Positions 7,761 through 16,901 of a stretch of DNA of 64,000 bases are shown here, piece after piece. This DNA is from Runella slithyformis DSM 19594 (lineage in GTDB: Bacteria > Bacteroidota > Bacteroidia > Cytophagales > Spirosomataceae), in NCBI RefSeq assembly GCF_000218895.1, contig NC_015703.1, positions 3,547,001-3,611,000 of the forward strand, read 5' to 3'. Within the stretch, counting starts at the first letter, position 1. Each line of letters starts with the position of its first letter. Made by a program: the position numbers and the translations under genes. The notes under the pieces are model-generated. The model did not search any database. It was not told the DNA's origin and saw only the letters and a program-made list of their open reading frames with translations.

Positions 7761-8348
7761 ATGCAACCCGTATTTATTTATACCGAAGCGAGCCCCAATC
7801 CCAATTCGATGAAGTTCGTTCTGAACTTCGAACTCGTTCCGCAAGGGCTTTCGTTTGATTATCCGGACATTGAATCCGCTCAGGCAGAAGGAAAAGCGTC
7901 ACCGTTGGCGGGCGATCTGTTTCAGTTTCCGTTTGTGCAGCGCGTTTTTTTGGCTTCCAATTTTGTGACCCTCACCAAAGATGATGCTACCGATTGGGGC
8001 GATGTCATTCTGGATACCAAGCAGTTTCTGAAAATTTATTTTGAGGAAAACCATCCCGTTTTTGAACAAAAAACCGTCGATAAAAATACGGCTATTCTGG
8101 ATACCGACAGCCCGACCATCCGTCAGATCAAAACCATTTTGGATGACTACGTGCGGCCGGCGGTAGAGTCAGACGGCGGGGCCATTTCTTTCCATTCTTT
8201 TGAAGAAGAGACCGGTACCGTAAAAGTATTATTGCAGGGCTCGTGCAGTGGATGCCCTTCTTCCACATTGACCCTCAAAGCAGGCATTCAGAATTTGCTT
8301 ACGCAAATGGTACCCGATGTAAAAGAGGTAGTTGCAGAAGGAGTGTAG
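7761..8348 (+). CDS. NifU family iron-sulfur scaffold/carrier protein
   Basis: The protein delivers Fe-S clusters to target enzymes in the cytoplasm. Residues about 5-90 match the Nfu N-terminal scaffold domain (YTEASPNPNSMKFVLN at the start is typical). Residues about 115-190 are the NifU C-terminal domain with the cluster-binding CSGC motif (GSCSGCPSSTLTLKAGI). The 195-residue length and domain order match Bacteroidota Nfu proteins. The start at 7761 follows a hairpin terminator, so the gene is probably transcribed alone. It resembles NfuA in role but has a different N-terminal domain, so no symbol is assigned. Confidence 0.93.
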   Translation: MQPVFIYTEASPNPNSMKFVLNFELVPQGLSFDYPDIESAQAEGKASPLAGDLFQFPFVQRVFLASNFVTLTKDDATDWGDVILDTKQFLKIYFEENHPVFEQKTVDKNTAILDTDSPTIRQIKTILDDYVRPAVESDGGAISFHSFEEETGTVKVLLQGSCSGCPSSTLTLKAGIQNLLTQMVPDVKEVVAEGV

Positions 8349-8402
8349 GGCTTCTTTTGTGCTTTTTATCCTATTTTTGAGTTTCTTTGCGTAAAACTCA
8401 AC

Positions 8403-8449
8403 AAAAACTTTCCGATTTTACCTTTGGATAAAATCTTGGAAAGTTTTTT
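8403..8449 (+). terminator. Hairpin terminator after the Nfu gene
   Basis: AAAAACTTTCC and GGAAAGTTTTT form the outer stem, with GATTTTA/TAAAATC pairing inside it, followed by a T run. It begins 55 bases after the Nfu stop codon. Confidence 0.8.
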
Positions 8450-8583
8450 GCATGTTGTTTAGTATCGAAATTCAAAAACCTGTTAATTCGTCTTAAATAG
8501 AAAGCGTGGTGTATTTAGCAGACTTTGGATTTAAAAACGTTATTAACAGTAGTTGCCGGAACTAATCACGATTCATTACGTAT

Positions 8584-9369
8584 ATGTCGATGATACTTAA
8601 ACCCCTACTTGTCTTTAGCTGGATTGTACTCTGCAGCTTTACCTTCAAATCTGACGCCGAAGGAGGGATCAAGACCATAGTAATTGATGCAGGCCACGGC
8701 GGAAAAGACCCCGGCGCACGCGGGCGAATCTCACGTGAGAAGGATATTGTATTGGATATTACGCTCCAATTGGCGCGCAAGATCAAGACTGAAATGCCGG
8801 AAGTAAAGGTGGTATTGACGCGTGCTACGGATAAATTTGTGGACCTGAACGAACGGTCAAATATCGCCAACCGCCGCAAAGCGGATCTGTTTATCTCCAT
8901 TCACTGTAATTCTCTTCCCAAAAATAAAGTAAGCCCGGCGGGAACTGAGACCTTCGTGATGGGATTGCACAAATCAGACGAGAACCTCGAAGTGGCCAAG
9001 CGAGAAAACGCCGTTATTTTATTGGAAAAAGACTACGAAGACAAATACAACGGCTTTAATCCCAACTCTCCGCTTGCCTACATAATGCTGGCCAATCGGC
9101 AGAGTGCGTATATTGCGAGCAGTTTAAATTTTGCCGGAAAGATTGAGCGCCAGTTTAAAAAACACGCCGACCGGAGCAGTCGCGGGGTAAAACAGGCGGG
9201 ATTTATGGTGTTATGGCAAACGGCAATGCCGAGTGTGTTGGTGGAAGCTGGCTTTTTGAGCCATGCTCAGGAAGAAAAATACCTTAATTCGGAAGAAGGA
9301 CAGGATCAAATCGCGGAATCTATCTTTCGCGCTTTTAAGCAATATAAAGAAGAAGTGGAAGAAAACTGA
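8584..9369 (+). CDS. N-acetylmuramoyl-L-alanine amidase (Amidase_3)
   Basis: A zinc enzyme that cuts the bond between N-acetylmuramic acid and L-alanine in peptidoglycan, acting in the periplasm. The N-terminus has a signal-like hydrophobic stretch (LLVFSWIVLCSF). The catalytic domain (about residues 30-255) shows VIDAGHGGKDPGARG with the first zinc His, SIHCNS with another, and VEAGFLSH with the catalytic Glu. The 261 residues contain just the catalytic domain, with no LysM or AMIN partner. It is followed 89 bases later by an MCE-domain gene on the same strand; the two envelope genes may be co-transcribed. Confidence 0.93.
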   Translation: MSMILKPLLVFSWIVLCSFTFKSDAEGGIKTIVIDAGHGGKDPGARGRISREKDIVLDITLQLARKIKTEMPEVKVVLTRATDKFVDLNERSNIANRRKADLFISIHCNSLPKNKVSPAGTETFVMGLHKSDENLEVAKRENAVILLEKDYEDKYNGFNPNSPLAYIMLANRQSAYIASSLNFAGKIERQFKKHADRSSRGVKQAGFMVLWQTAMPSVLVEAGFLSHAQEEKYLNSEEGQDQIAESIFRAFKQYKEEVEEN

Positions 9370-9458
9370 TAAATTTGCCTTTTCAAACAGAAGTTAAGGG
9401 TTAAAGGGAAGGCGTTATGGAAGCACCTTTAACGCTCAACTTTTAACATATAACATCC

Positions 9459-10421
9459 ATGAAAATATCAAAGGAAGCAAAAGTTGGAATATTGGCAATT
9501 GTCACCATCACGATGCTCTATTTTGGCTTCAATTTTTTAAAAGGTTCCGATTTTTTTTCAACTACCCATCAATACTACGTAGTGTATGATAATGTAGGCT
9601 CTCTTCAGCCTTCAAACCCCATCAAACTCAACGGGGTGCCGGTAGGGATCGTCAAAACGACGGAGCTGTTGCAGCAACGCGGCAATGCGGTTTTGGTTAC
9701 GCTGGACATCAATCGTAACATTATTTTGACCAAAGGCACTAAAGCAATGCTTACTTCGGAGCTGCTCGGAGGGAGCGCTCTGCTGCTGCAGATTCCGTCA
9801 GGAGCCCCGCAGCTAATTGAAGGTGATACGCTTATTGCTGAGACCGAGAAAGGAATACAATCATTATTGCAGGAAAAAGCGCTGCCGGTGGTAAAAAATG
9901 CGGATTCACTGATTGTGAGTTTAAATAAGATCATCAGTCAGTTTGATAAAACGGGCTATGCGCTTAATAAGCTTCTGACGACCACCGATCAAACGGCCAT
10001 GGGGATCAATGCTATGGTAGGTCAGAACCGTCAGGCAATTGCGGCCACATTGGCCAATGTGGCCGCGTTATCCTCCGCTCTGATTGAGACTGAAAAAGGA
10101 ATCAAGCCGATACTCGGTAATTTATTGACCACCACGGATTCACTAAAGGCGTTGCGATTGGGCGAAACCCTGGCCCAGGCCAATGCCGCCGTGGCCACCC
10201 TTCAAAAGTCATTGACCGCGCTGGATCAGGGACAGGGAACGGCCGGGAAGTTGCTGAAAGATCAGGCATTGTACGACAACTTAAACCGTACCATTGTGAG
10301 CGTCAATAAATTGATGACCAATTTCCGTCAATATCCGAAGCGATACGTAAACGTTTCAGTTTTTGGAAAGAAAGACAAAGGCCCGGCGGATAGCCCCGCC
10401 GATACGACGTTGAAGTATTAA
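9459..10421 (+). CDS. MlaD/MCE-family lipid transport protein
   Basis: MCE proteins are substrate-binding parts of lipid transporters between inner and outer membranes. Here a single N-terminal membrane helix (about residues 8-27) anchors the protein and is followed by one MCE domain (about 37-115; NPIKLNGVPVGIV and LLGGSALLLQI are typical). The remaining 200 residues are helical, likely a periplasmic coiled region. Length is 320 residues. The ATPase and permease (MlaF/MlaE-like) are not beside it, so they must be elsewhere. A long perfect hairpin (10541-10589) ends the unit. Confidence 0.9.
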   Translation: MKISKEAKVGILAIVTITMLYFGFNFLKGSDFFSTTHQYYVVYDNVGSLQPSNPIKLNGVPVGIVKTTELLQQRGNAVLVTLDINRNIILTKGTKAMLTSELLGGSALLLQIPSGAPQLIEGDTLIAETEKGIQSLLQEKALPVVKNADSLIVSLNKIISQFDKTGYALNKLLTTTDQTAMGINAMVGQNRQAIAATLANVAALSSALIETEKGIKPILGNLLTTTDSLKALRLGETLAQANAAVATLQKSLTALDQGQGTAGKLLKDQALYDNLNRTIVSVNKLMTNFRQYPKRYVNVSVFGKKDKGPADSPADTTLKY

Positions 10422-10540
10422 GGATGTGAATATCTGTTAATCGTTATCCGTTAATTGATTAATAATCAAAGTAATTGTCAACATCGTAAATGCGCAAAAA
10501 TTTTTGCTCAACTTCTTTATTCAGTTGTTAACTGTAGTTT

Positions 10541-10589
10541 CCCCATAAGAAAAGGTCGCGAGAAATGCTCGCGACCTTTTCTTATGGGG
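10541..10589. terminator. Perfect 22-bp-stem bidirectional terminator
   Basis: Positions 10541-10562 pair perfectly with 10568-10589 around the 5-base loop AAATG; the stem contains CCCCATAAGAAAAGGTCGCG. It separates the convergent MCE and DedA genes. Confidence 0.85.
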
Positions 10590-10602
10590 AAGAAGACTTA
10601 TT

Positions 10603-11268
10603 TTAAACCGTCGTTTTGGCTTTGTCGGAAGGGGACAGTTTTGCTTTGGCAAATTGCCAGACCATTGGCAAAACGGAAAGGCCGATGATTCCGAATATCA
10701 CCAATTCGAAATTCTTCTTTACAAAGTCTAAATTTCCAAAAAAGTAACCCAGCATGGTAAGGGAAGGTACCCACAGGAGAGCTCCGATGACGCAAAAGAG
10801 AATGTATTTGGAATAAGTCATGCTGCCGGCACCCGCTACAAAAGGGGCAATGGTACGTACAATCGGAATAAAACGAGCCATAATAACGGTTTTACCCCCG
10901 TGTTTGGCGTAAAAGGCTTCGGTTTGTTCGAGGTATTCACGCTTGAAAAATAAGATACGTTCCCGTTTTTTGATGGTACTTCCTAAAAATTTCCCCACAA
11001 AGTAGTTGAGGTTATCGCCCATCAGCGCGGCCACAATAAGCAGGGGAATCACAATCCAGGGATTGAGAGCGCCCGTAGAGGCAGCCAATGCCCCCGTGGC
11101 AAACAAAAGGGAATCACCGGGCAGGAGCGGCATCACGACGAGACCCGTTTCGGTGAAGACGATCAAAAACAGGATCAAATAGGTAAGCGTGCCGTACTCA
11201 TTGATGATGTCGGCAAGGTGCTTGTCGAGATGGAGAAAAAAATCTAAAATTTGCGAGAGAATTTCCAT
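10603..11268 (-). CDS. DedA/VTT-domain membrane protein
   Basis: A 221-residue polytopic inner-membrane protein of the DedA family, several of which are lipid scramblases or flippases (undecaprenyl phosphate or phospholipid). The family region is clear: ETGLVVMPLLPGDSLLF, a GDNLNYFVGKFLG segment and ARFIPIVRTIAPFVAGAGSM, which carries the conserved basic residue set. Four to five hydrophobic helices are visible. The short Lys/Ser/Thr tail is cytoplasmic-like. It lies 47 bases downstream of the phosphosulfolactate synthase-like gene on the same strand, so the two may share a transcript. The exact substrate cannot be read from sequence. Confidence 0.92.
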   Translation of the reverse strand: MEILSQILDFFLHLDKHLADIINEYGTLTYLILFLIVFTETGLVVMPLLPGDSLLFATGALAASTGALNPWIVIPLLIVAALMGDNLNYFVGKFLGSTIKKRERILFFKREYLEQTEAFYAKHGGKTVIMARFIPIVRTIAPFVAGAGSMTYSKYILFCVIGALLWVPSLTMLGYFFGNLDFVKKNFELVIFGIIGLSVLPMVWQFAKAKLSPSDKAKTTV

Positions 11269-11315
11269 GAGTGTGTGATTATTGTTGGCGTATAACGCAT
11301 TGTATTGAATGGCTA

Positions 11316-12107
11316 TTATTTTGTCAATTTCCAGCGCTTACGGGTTTTCTCATTAAGAAAATGAGCGAAGGTATCACCGCGCAGGCCTAAGCGAATGGTT
11401 TCGAGCGGAATAATTTCACTCGGGGCAATATTGCCCAGATTGACGTTGGCACCGAGGAGTTTTACAAACCACACCTGCTGGGCTTTTTGGGGCGCTTCCC
11501 AAATAATGTCTTTGAACGAAACCTGCGTCAAAATCTCTTCTACCAATCCCTGACGCACTTCGCCGCTGGAACGAAACAACCCTACGTTTCCCGCTTCCCG
11601 CGACTCGCCGATCACTTTCCAGGCACCCGCCTGCAGCTCAGCTTTCATCAACTGAATCCATTTATAAGGAGGAATGATCTTGGTTTCATCTTTGGAGCCC
11701 ACTTCCGAGAGTACCTTTACCTGTTCGGCCAATACCTTGATAAAATCACATTTGATTTCTTCCGGCATATCTACCGAGCCATCCGAGACTTCGGCGTATT
11801 CGAGCTGATACTCGTCGATCAGGCGGCGATAATCTTCGAATTGATTACGAACCACGAATGCCTCAAACAAGGTGCCTCCGAAATAAACGGGGATGCCTGC
11901 ACTTTTATAAACGGCGATTTTGTCTTTCAGATTGGGAGTAACAAAGGAGGTGGCCCATCCCAGTTTTACAATGTCGATGTGTGTGGCAGAAATATCAAGC
12001 ATATCCTCAACTTCACGGATGCTTAGCCCTTTGTCCATCACCATGGTTAACCCGAATTGGCGTGGTTTGCTGGTGCGGTCGGGTACTTGAGACAGTTTAA
12101 AATTCAT
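11316..12107 (-). CDS. Phosphosulfolactate synthase (ComA) family protein
   Basis: ComA adds sulfite to phosphoenolpyruvate to make phosphosulfolactate, first known from coenzyme M synthesis in archaea and from sulfolactate production in Bacillus. The 263-residue protein matches the family along its whole length: FGLTMVMDKGLS near the N-terminus, the THIDIVKLGWATSFV barrel strand, YFGGTLFEAF, YAEVSDGSVDMP and a LGLRGDTF end. The start at 12107 gives MNFKLSQVPDRTSKPRQFG; the ATG at 12146 would add 13 unlikely residues. No ComB or ComC gene is adjacent. In Cytophagales a possible use is supplying cysteate for sulfonolipids, an inference without local genetic support. Confidence 0.88.
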   Translation of the reverse strand: MNFKLSQVPDRTSKPRQFGLTMVMDKGLSIREVEDMLDISATHIDIVKLGWATSFVTPNLKDKIAVYKSAGIPVYFGGTLFEAFVVRNQFEDYRRLIDEYQLEYAEVSDGSVDMPEEIKCDFIKVLAEQVKVLSEVGSKDETKIIPPYKWIQLMKAELQAGAWKVIGESREAGNVGLFRSSGEVRQGLVEEILTQVSFKDIIWEAPQKAQQVWFVKLLGANVNLGNIAPSEIIPLETIRLGLRGDTFAHFLNEKTRKRWKLTK

Positions 12108-12317
12108 ATTTAGAGATAAGGTAATTTCATTGAAAGTGATTCGCAAAATTAGCGATTACAATCACAACCTACTAAACGAAATCTGAAAATATGCTGATTT
12201 TAATCATTTTATTTGTTGAATAGTTTATCTATAGGTTGAAAACTTTATTGATTTCCTCCCGGCAGAAAAGAAGAGTTTCAGTAATTGGCAGAAAGGTTTT
12301 TCCTGATTTTGTCCTAT

Positions 12318-12346
12318 TAAAAAAACCCGCAATCTTGATTGCGGGC
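12318..12346 (-). terminator. Hairpin terminator for the E1 gene
   Basis: Read on the minus strand, CCCGCAATC pairs perfectly with GATTGCGGG over a 2-base loop and is followed by seven T residues, 43 bases downstream of the E1 stop codon. Confidence 0.9.
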
Positions 12347-12388
12347 TAAAGAAAAGGGCAGGAAGAGCAAGATCGTTGCAGATAAGCA

Positions 12389-14797
12389 TCAGCAGAAACT
12401 TGGATACTCATCAGGGGCTGCTTCGCTTATCAGAGCATACACTGCTTCAAAGATATCTTCTACATTTGGTTTTGAGAAATAATCACCGTCTGAACTATAC
12501 GCCGGGCGGTGCGGTTTGGCCGAAACACAGCGCGGGGCTGAGTCAAGCCATTGGTAAGCGCCCTGTTCGTCCAGAACTTGCTGCATCATATAGCCCGTGC
12601 CGCCGCCAGGCATATCTTCGTCGGCAAAGATTACGCGATTGGTCTTTTGAATGGAAGCCAGGATTTGATGATCAAGGTCAAAAGGCAACAACGTTTGGAC
12701 GTCAATGACCTCCACGCTGATTCCCGTTTGTGATAATTCTTCTGCCGCTTCCATTACAATGCGGCACATAGAGCCATAGGTGACAATGGTGATATCCGTT
12801 CCTGCGCGTAATACTTCAATACGGCCGAGCGAAACACAAAATTCTCCTAAATTATCAGGCATACGTTCTTTGAGTCGATAGCCGTTGAGCGGCTCTACCA
12901 AGAGGGCGGGGTCATCGCCGCGCAGCAGGGTATTGTACATGCCGGCCGCCTGGGTAAGGTTACGGGGTACACATACGTGCAGACCGCGTAAACTGTGAAT
13001 AACGGTGGCCATCGGTGAGCCCGAGTGCCATATTCCTTCCAGACGGTGACCGCGTGTTCGGACGATAAGCGGAGCTTTTTGGCCACCCTTGGTACGGTAG
13101 TGCAGTGAAGCGAGATCGTCGGTGAGCGTGGCTAATGCGTAAAATACATAATCGAAATACTGGATTTCTACGATGGGCTTCAACCCTCGGATGGCCAAGC
13201 CAATGCCTTGCCCGATAATGGTTGTTTCACGGATACCGGTATCCGTGATTCTAAGCTCTCCGAAGCGTTCCTGTAAACCCGCAAAACCTTGGTTAACATC
13301 CCCGATTTTTCCGACATCTTCCCCCAGCGCCACGATTCGGGGATCATTGGCAAAAAGGGTATTGAAATTGGCTCTTATAACCTCCCGCCCATCCACTAAG
13401 GGTGACTTATCATTATATTCAGGCGCAACGGCAGGGACTTTAAGGGGCGAATCGGGTGATTGGCTGTAGACGTAGGAACTGAAGCGGTCATGATTAATTT
13501 CCGTATTTTTTTTCAGCCAATCCACCAGAGCCTGTTTGGAAGGGATAGACTCAAAGCGAAGGGTACGCAGTGATTTTCTGACGGCAGTGGTATTATAGCG
13601 ATGCAGTGGCACGAACTCTCGCTGTACATCCTCCACAAGTTGGAGCAATTCGGTCTTAAAACGACTTTCCTGTGCTGCTGCCTGAATAAGGGCTAAGGCT
13701 TCATTCTGTTCTTTGAGAATAGCCTCAGTGTAGGCTTTCCAGGCTTCGTTTCGCTGTAAGCGAATCACTTTTTTGGCTTGTTCCTCAATTTCTTCCAATT
13801 CGTCGTTGTTGGCATACCCGTTGGTGAGAATCCATTCCTTAAACTTACGGTTGCAATCCCACTCACGTTCCCACGAAAGCCGCTCGGCAGATTTATAACG
13901 GGTGTGTGTGCCGGAGGACGAATGCCCTTGCGGCTGGGTCACTTCCTGTACGTGAATAAGCACCGGAATATGGTCACGGCGGCAAATCTCTTCGGCTTTA
14001 CGATAGGTTTCCAGCAGGCCCACGTAATCCCAGGCTTTGACCGTAAATATTTCAATGCCGTTTTCGTCTTCATGGCGCTGCAATCCGGCGAGGGCTTTTG
14101 AAATACTCCCCTTTGTCGTTTGATATTCTACCGGCACCGAAATGCCGAAGCCATCATCCCACACCGACATCAGCAGCGGGACCTGCAACACTCCGGCGGC
14201 GTTCATGGTTTCCCAAAACATTCCCTGAGAAGTGGAAGCATCACCGATGGTCGAGAAAGTGATTTCGTTGCCTTTATGAGAAAAGTCGGTCATGGACCAT
14301 AATTCTTCATTTTGGCGATACAGCTTAGAGGCATAGGCTAATCCTACCGAGCGCGGTACCTGCCCTGCGGTAGGAGCCAGATCATTGATGTGATTGTAGG
14401 TGTCGGTCTGGGATTTCCAAAGGCCATTTTCGTCCAGAAAACGGGTAGTATAATGGTTATTCATTGAACGCCCTGCCGTATGTGGGTCAAAAGCTACGTC
14501 GGCGTGTCCATATAATTGAGAAAAATAGTGTTGCCATGTAAGATTCCCCAGGGCCGCTACAATGGTTTGGTCACGATAATACCCCGAACGGAAATCCCCC
14601 TGACGGAATACCTTCGCCATTGCTACCTGAGCCAACTCTTTGCCATCCCCAAAAATCCCAAACTTTGCACGTCCGCCCATTACATCCTTTCGGCCCAATA
14701 AACTGGCCTGCCGGCTTTCACATACCAAACGATAGTCGTTCAGAATCCCTTGACGCGTAAGGGCAATAAAGTCGGTCGCGAGTTCGTTCTCTATCAC
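12389..14797 (-). CDS. 2-oxoacid dehydrogenase E1, fused alpha and beta subunits
   Basis: A thiamine-diphosphate-dependent E1 that decarboxylates a 2-oxoacid (branched-chain or pyruvate type) and passes the acyl group to a lipoyl E2. Residues about 1-390 are the alpha part: YYRDQT, HTAGRSMNNHY, and the TPP-binding stretch from GDASTSQG to WDDGFG (the usual GDG...N appears as GDA...D). Residues about 470-800 are the beta part: EDVGKIGDVNQGFAGLQERF, TGIRETTIIGQGIGLAIRG and the transketolase C-terminal region. Separate subunits are usual elsewhere; this single 802-residue chain occurs in Bacteroidota. E2 and E3 genes are not adjacent. It is divergent from the DUF1573 gene. The precise substrate is not decidable from sequence. 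Confidence 0.92.
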   Translation of the reverse strand: MIENELATDFIALTRQGILNDYRLVCESRQASLLGRKDVMGGRAKFGIFGDGKELAQVAMAKVFRQGDFRSGYYRDQTIVAALGNLTWQHYFSQLYGHADVAFDPHTAGRSMNNHYTTRFLDENGLWKSQTDTYNHINDLAPTAGQVPRSVGLAYASKLYRQNEELWSMTDFSHKGNEITFSTIGDASTSQGMFWETMNAAGVLQVPLLMSVWDDGFGISVPVEYQTTKGSISKALAGLQRHEDENGIEIFTVKAWDYVGLLETYRKAEEICRRDHIPVLIHVQEVTQPQGHSSSGTHTRYKSAERLSWEREWDCNRKFKEWILTNGYANNDELEEIEEQAKKVIRLQRNEAWKAYTEAILKEQNEALALIQAAAQESRFKTELLQLVEDVQREFVPLHRYNTTAVRKSLRTLRFESIPSKQALVDWLKKNTEINHDRFSSYVYSQSPDSPLKVPAVAPEYNDKSPLVDGREVIRANFNTLFANDPRIVALGEDVGKIGDVNQGFAGLQERFGELRITDTGIRETTIIGQGIGLAIRGLKPIVEIQYFDYVFYALATLTDDLASLHYRTKGGQKAPLIVRTRGHRLEGIWHSGSPMATVIHSLRGLHVCVPRNLTQAAGMYNTLLRGDDPALLVEPLNGYRLKERMPDNLGEFCVSLGRIEVLRAGTDITIVTYGSMCRIVMEAAEELSQTGISVEVIDVQTLLPFDLDHQILASIQKTNRVIFADEDMPGGGTGYMMQQVLDEQGAYQWLDSAPRCVSAKPHRPAYSSDGDYFSKPNVEDIFEAVYALISEAAPDEYPSFC

Positions 14798-14963
14798 GTT
14801 TCCTGATGAAAGTTTAATCGTTTTTCGTTCGTATTCAGCAATAAAAAGTAAAATGAATAAACATTTACTGATTTCTGATTAACGAACAATTACTATCATT
14901 GTTTTGGCAAGTAAATATAAGGGAAAACAAGTCAGGTTTCAAAATACAAGTTTTTTCTGTTTA

Positions 14964-14997
14964 TTTGTCAGAATATTTCCATTAAAAATAACGTTTG
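14964..14997 (+). promoter_or_regulatory. Candidate Bacteroidota promoter for the DUF1573 gene
   Basis: TTTG (14964-14967) is followed after 21 bases by TAACGTTTG (14989-14997), close to the Bacteroidota consensus TTTG-N19-21-TAnnTTTG but with one extra base inside the -7 box. It lies 72 bases before the start codon. Confidence 0.45.
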
Positions 14998-15069
14998 GCA
15001 AAACTTTTGCTATTTCAATCATTGTTAGATAAGCAACCAACTTTTACAAAACTAAATTTCACAAAAACC

Positions 15070-15474
15070 ATGAAGAAGTTTCTTTCATTTTTCGTAGCAG
15101 TTTTGTTTTTCAGTGCAGCCGGCTACGCACAAAAGGGAGTAGTTAAGTTTGCCAAGATTGAGCATGATTTCGGCAAAATTGAGCAAGGTAAACCTGTAAG
15201 TTATGTATTTACGTTTACCAATACGGGCGCTGATCCTGTGGTATTAGGTAATGTGACGGCTTCCTGCGGATGTACAACACCTGAGTGGACGCGTGAACCT
15301 GTATTGAATGGAAAACCGGGATCCGTGAAAGCTACGTTTAATGCAGGCGTGATGGGCCCCTTCAACAAAACCGTGACAGTTCCAAGCAACGCTGAAAACG
15401 GCACATTGTACTTAACCCTGAAGGGTGAAGTAATACCCAGCAAAGCTCCCGAAGCCAAGAAAGGTGGTAAATAA
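15070..15474 (+). CDS. DUF1573-domain exported protein
   Basis: The 134-residue protein has a clean Sec signal (MKKFLSFFVAVLFFSAAGYA, cleavage after AxA) and one DUF1573 domain, an immunoglobulin/ASH-like beta sandwich: IEHDFGKIEQGKPVSYVF, FTNTGADPVV and the conserved ASCGCTTPEW. The function of DUF1573 proteins is unknown; they are very common and often abundant in Bacteroidota envelopes. I start at 15070 because the signal peptide begins there; the upstream in-frame ATG at 14995 lies within the promoter region. A hairpin terminator follows. Confidence 0.9.
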   Translation: MKKFLSFFVAVLFFSAAGYAQKGVVKFAKIEHDFGKIEQGKPVSYVFTFTNTGADPVVLGNVTASCGCTTPEWTREPVLNGKPGSVKATFNAGVMGPFNKTVTVPSNAENGTLYLTLKGEVIPSKAPEAKKGGK

Positions 15475-15546
15475 TATTGGCAGTTAGTTAAGTGGCTTAT
15501 AGTCAGTAAATTAACTGACTGAATTCTAAAATTGAAAAAGCATATA

Positions 15547-15578
15547 AAGGCTTTGGCTTGATGTCAAAGCCTTTTTTG
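15547..15578 (+). terminator. Hairpin terminator after the DUF1573 gene
   Basis: AAGGCTTTG pairs with CAAAGCCTT around a 9-base loop and runs straight into a T tract. Confidence 0.88.
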
Positions 15579-15676
15579 TTATTTTTGTATACGAATGAGG
15601 GTATGGCGGGTGTAGCAGAGTATTGCGTAAACGATCATACTCAATACAGAATGCCTCGTATTTATAACCTTCAGAA

Positions 15677-16882
15677 ATGTTTAGAAACGGTATCCTTCTC
15701 GCATTAATTGTTGCGTTCTCCTGTCATAACACAGCAGATCAACACCATGCAGCTTCCCTTCAAAATGCACTCGCTGATTGTGTCACGGATGCAACACTGA
15801 CCCCCGAACAACTTGCTAAGCTCCGTTCTAAAATCAAAGCAGATCAAAAATTTGCCGGTCTGGATTCTATTTTTAGGCGAAAATTTAAGCTTGAACGATT
15901 CAACGGCAATGTGCTGATCGCGCAACAGGGAGTGATTTTGTACCGAAACTCGTTTGGATATGCCCAAATTGAGCAGAAAGACACTATGCGTTCTGAATCT
16001 AAATTTCAGTTGGCATCGCTTTCAAAAACCTTTACTGCCGTAGCCGTGCTGAAGCTGTATGAAGAAGGGAAGCTGAAGCTCGAAGACTCCATCCAGAAGT
16101 TTATCCCCCAATTTCCCTACTCAGGCATTCAGATCAAATCTCTTCTCTCGCATCGCAGTGGCTTGCCCAATTATGCGTATGTCCTTACTGACAGCGTACG
16201 GAAGCGCAATCCATACCCCTGCAACGATGATATCGTTCGTTGGTATTGTGCCGTGAAGCCCAAATTATACAATACCCCCAACCGTAACTTCAGCTACAGC
16301 AATACAAACTATGCGTTGCTTGCCACTATCGTCGAAAAAGTATCAGGGCAAAAATTCGAGGACTATCTGCGGAAATCTATCTTTACGCCCTTGGGTATGA
16401 AAAATACGTGGCTGATTACCAGCCATAATGACTCGCTCAACTTGTATCGAACGGCAGGCTACCAATACAATCGTAAGCTGGCTAAAGATAATTTTGACGA
16501 TGTGGTGGGAGATAAAGGGGTTTATTCCACCACCGACGATATTTTGCGCTGGTATGCGGGGCTGAGCGGCGGTTGTGTACTGCGTCCCGAAACCATGAAA
16601 GAGGCGTTTACTCCGCGCAGCTTTGAGCGGCGCGGCATCAAAAACTATGGGTACGGCTTCCGTATGCATGTAAACGAGGTCACGCATGAGGCCAAATATG
16701 TTTACCATACCGGGTGGTGGAAAGGCTATAACACATTGATGTGGTTCAGCCCTAAAGATAAATTTGTCATAATCATTCTCAGCAACCGCTACAACCGCAG
16801 CATATACCAAATCAAGCCTATTTTGGAAGTACTGGAAGGTAAAAATAAGGTTGAGGAAGGAATTGAAGAAGAACTCTTCTAG
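15677..16882 (+). CDS. Exported serine hydrolase of the class C beta-lactamase/PBP fold
   Basis: The 401-residue protein starts with a lipoprotein-like signal (LLALIVAFSC), so it is probably anchored in the envelope. The beta-lactamase-fold hydrolase follows: the catalytic SLSK (SxxK) within FQLASLSKTFTAVAVL, the second motif YSN (FSYSNTNYALL) and an HTG triad (VYHTGWWKGYN) near the C-terminus. Such proteins include D-Ala-D-Ala carboxypeptidases, esterases and peptidases; substrate cannot be told, and antibiotic resistance should not be assumed. It converges with the class A-like gene 20 bases away, with no clear hairpin between. Confidence 0.9.
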   Translation: MFRNGILLALIVAFSCHNTADQHHAASLQNALADCVTDATLTPEQLAKLRSKIKADQKFAGLDSIFRRKFKLERFNGNVLIAQQGVILYRNSFGYAQIEQKDTMRSESKFQLASLSKTFTAVAVLKLYEEGKLKLEDSIQKFIPQFPYSGIQIKSLLSHRSGLPNYAYVLTDSVRKRNPYPCNDDIVRWYCAVKPKLYNTPNRNFSYSNTNYALLATIVEKVSGQKFEDYLRKSIFTPLGMKNTWLITSHNDSLNLYRTAGYQYNRKLAKDNFDDVVGDKGVYSTTDDILRWYAGLSGGCVLRPETMKEAFTPRSFERRGIKNYGYGFRMHVNEVTHEAKYVYHTGWWKGYNTLMWFSPKDKFVIIILSNRYNRSIYQIKPILEVLEGKNKVEEGIEEELF

Positions 16883-16901
16883 TATGCTGTATTCCCTGTT
16901 G

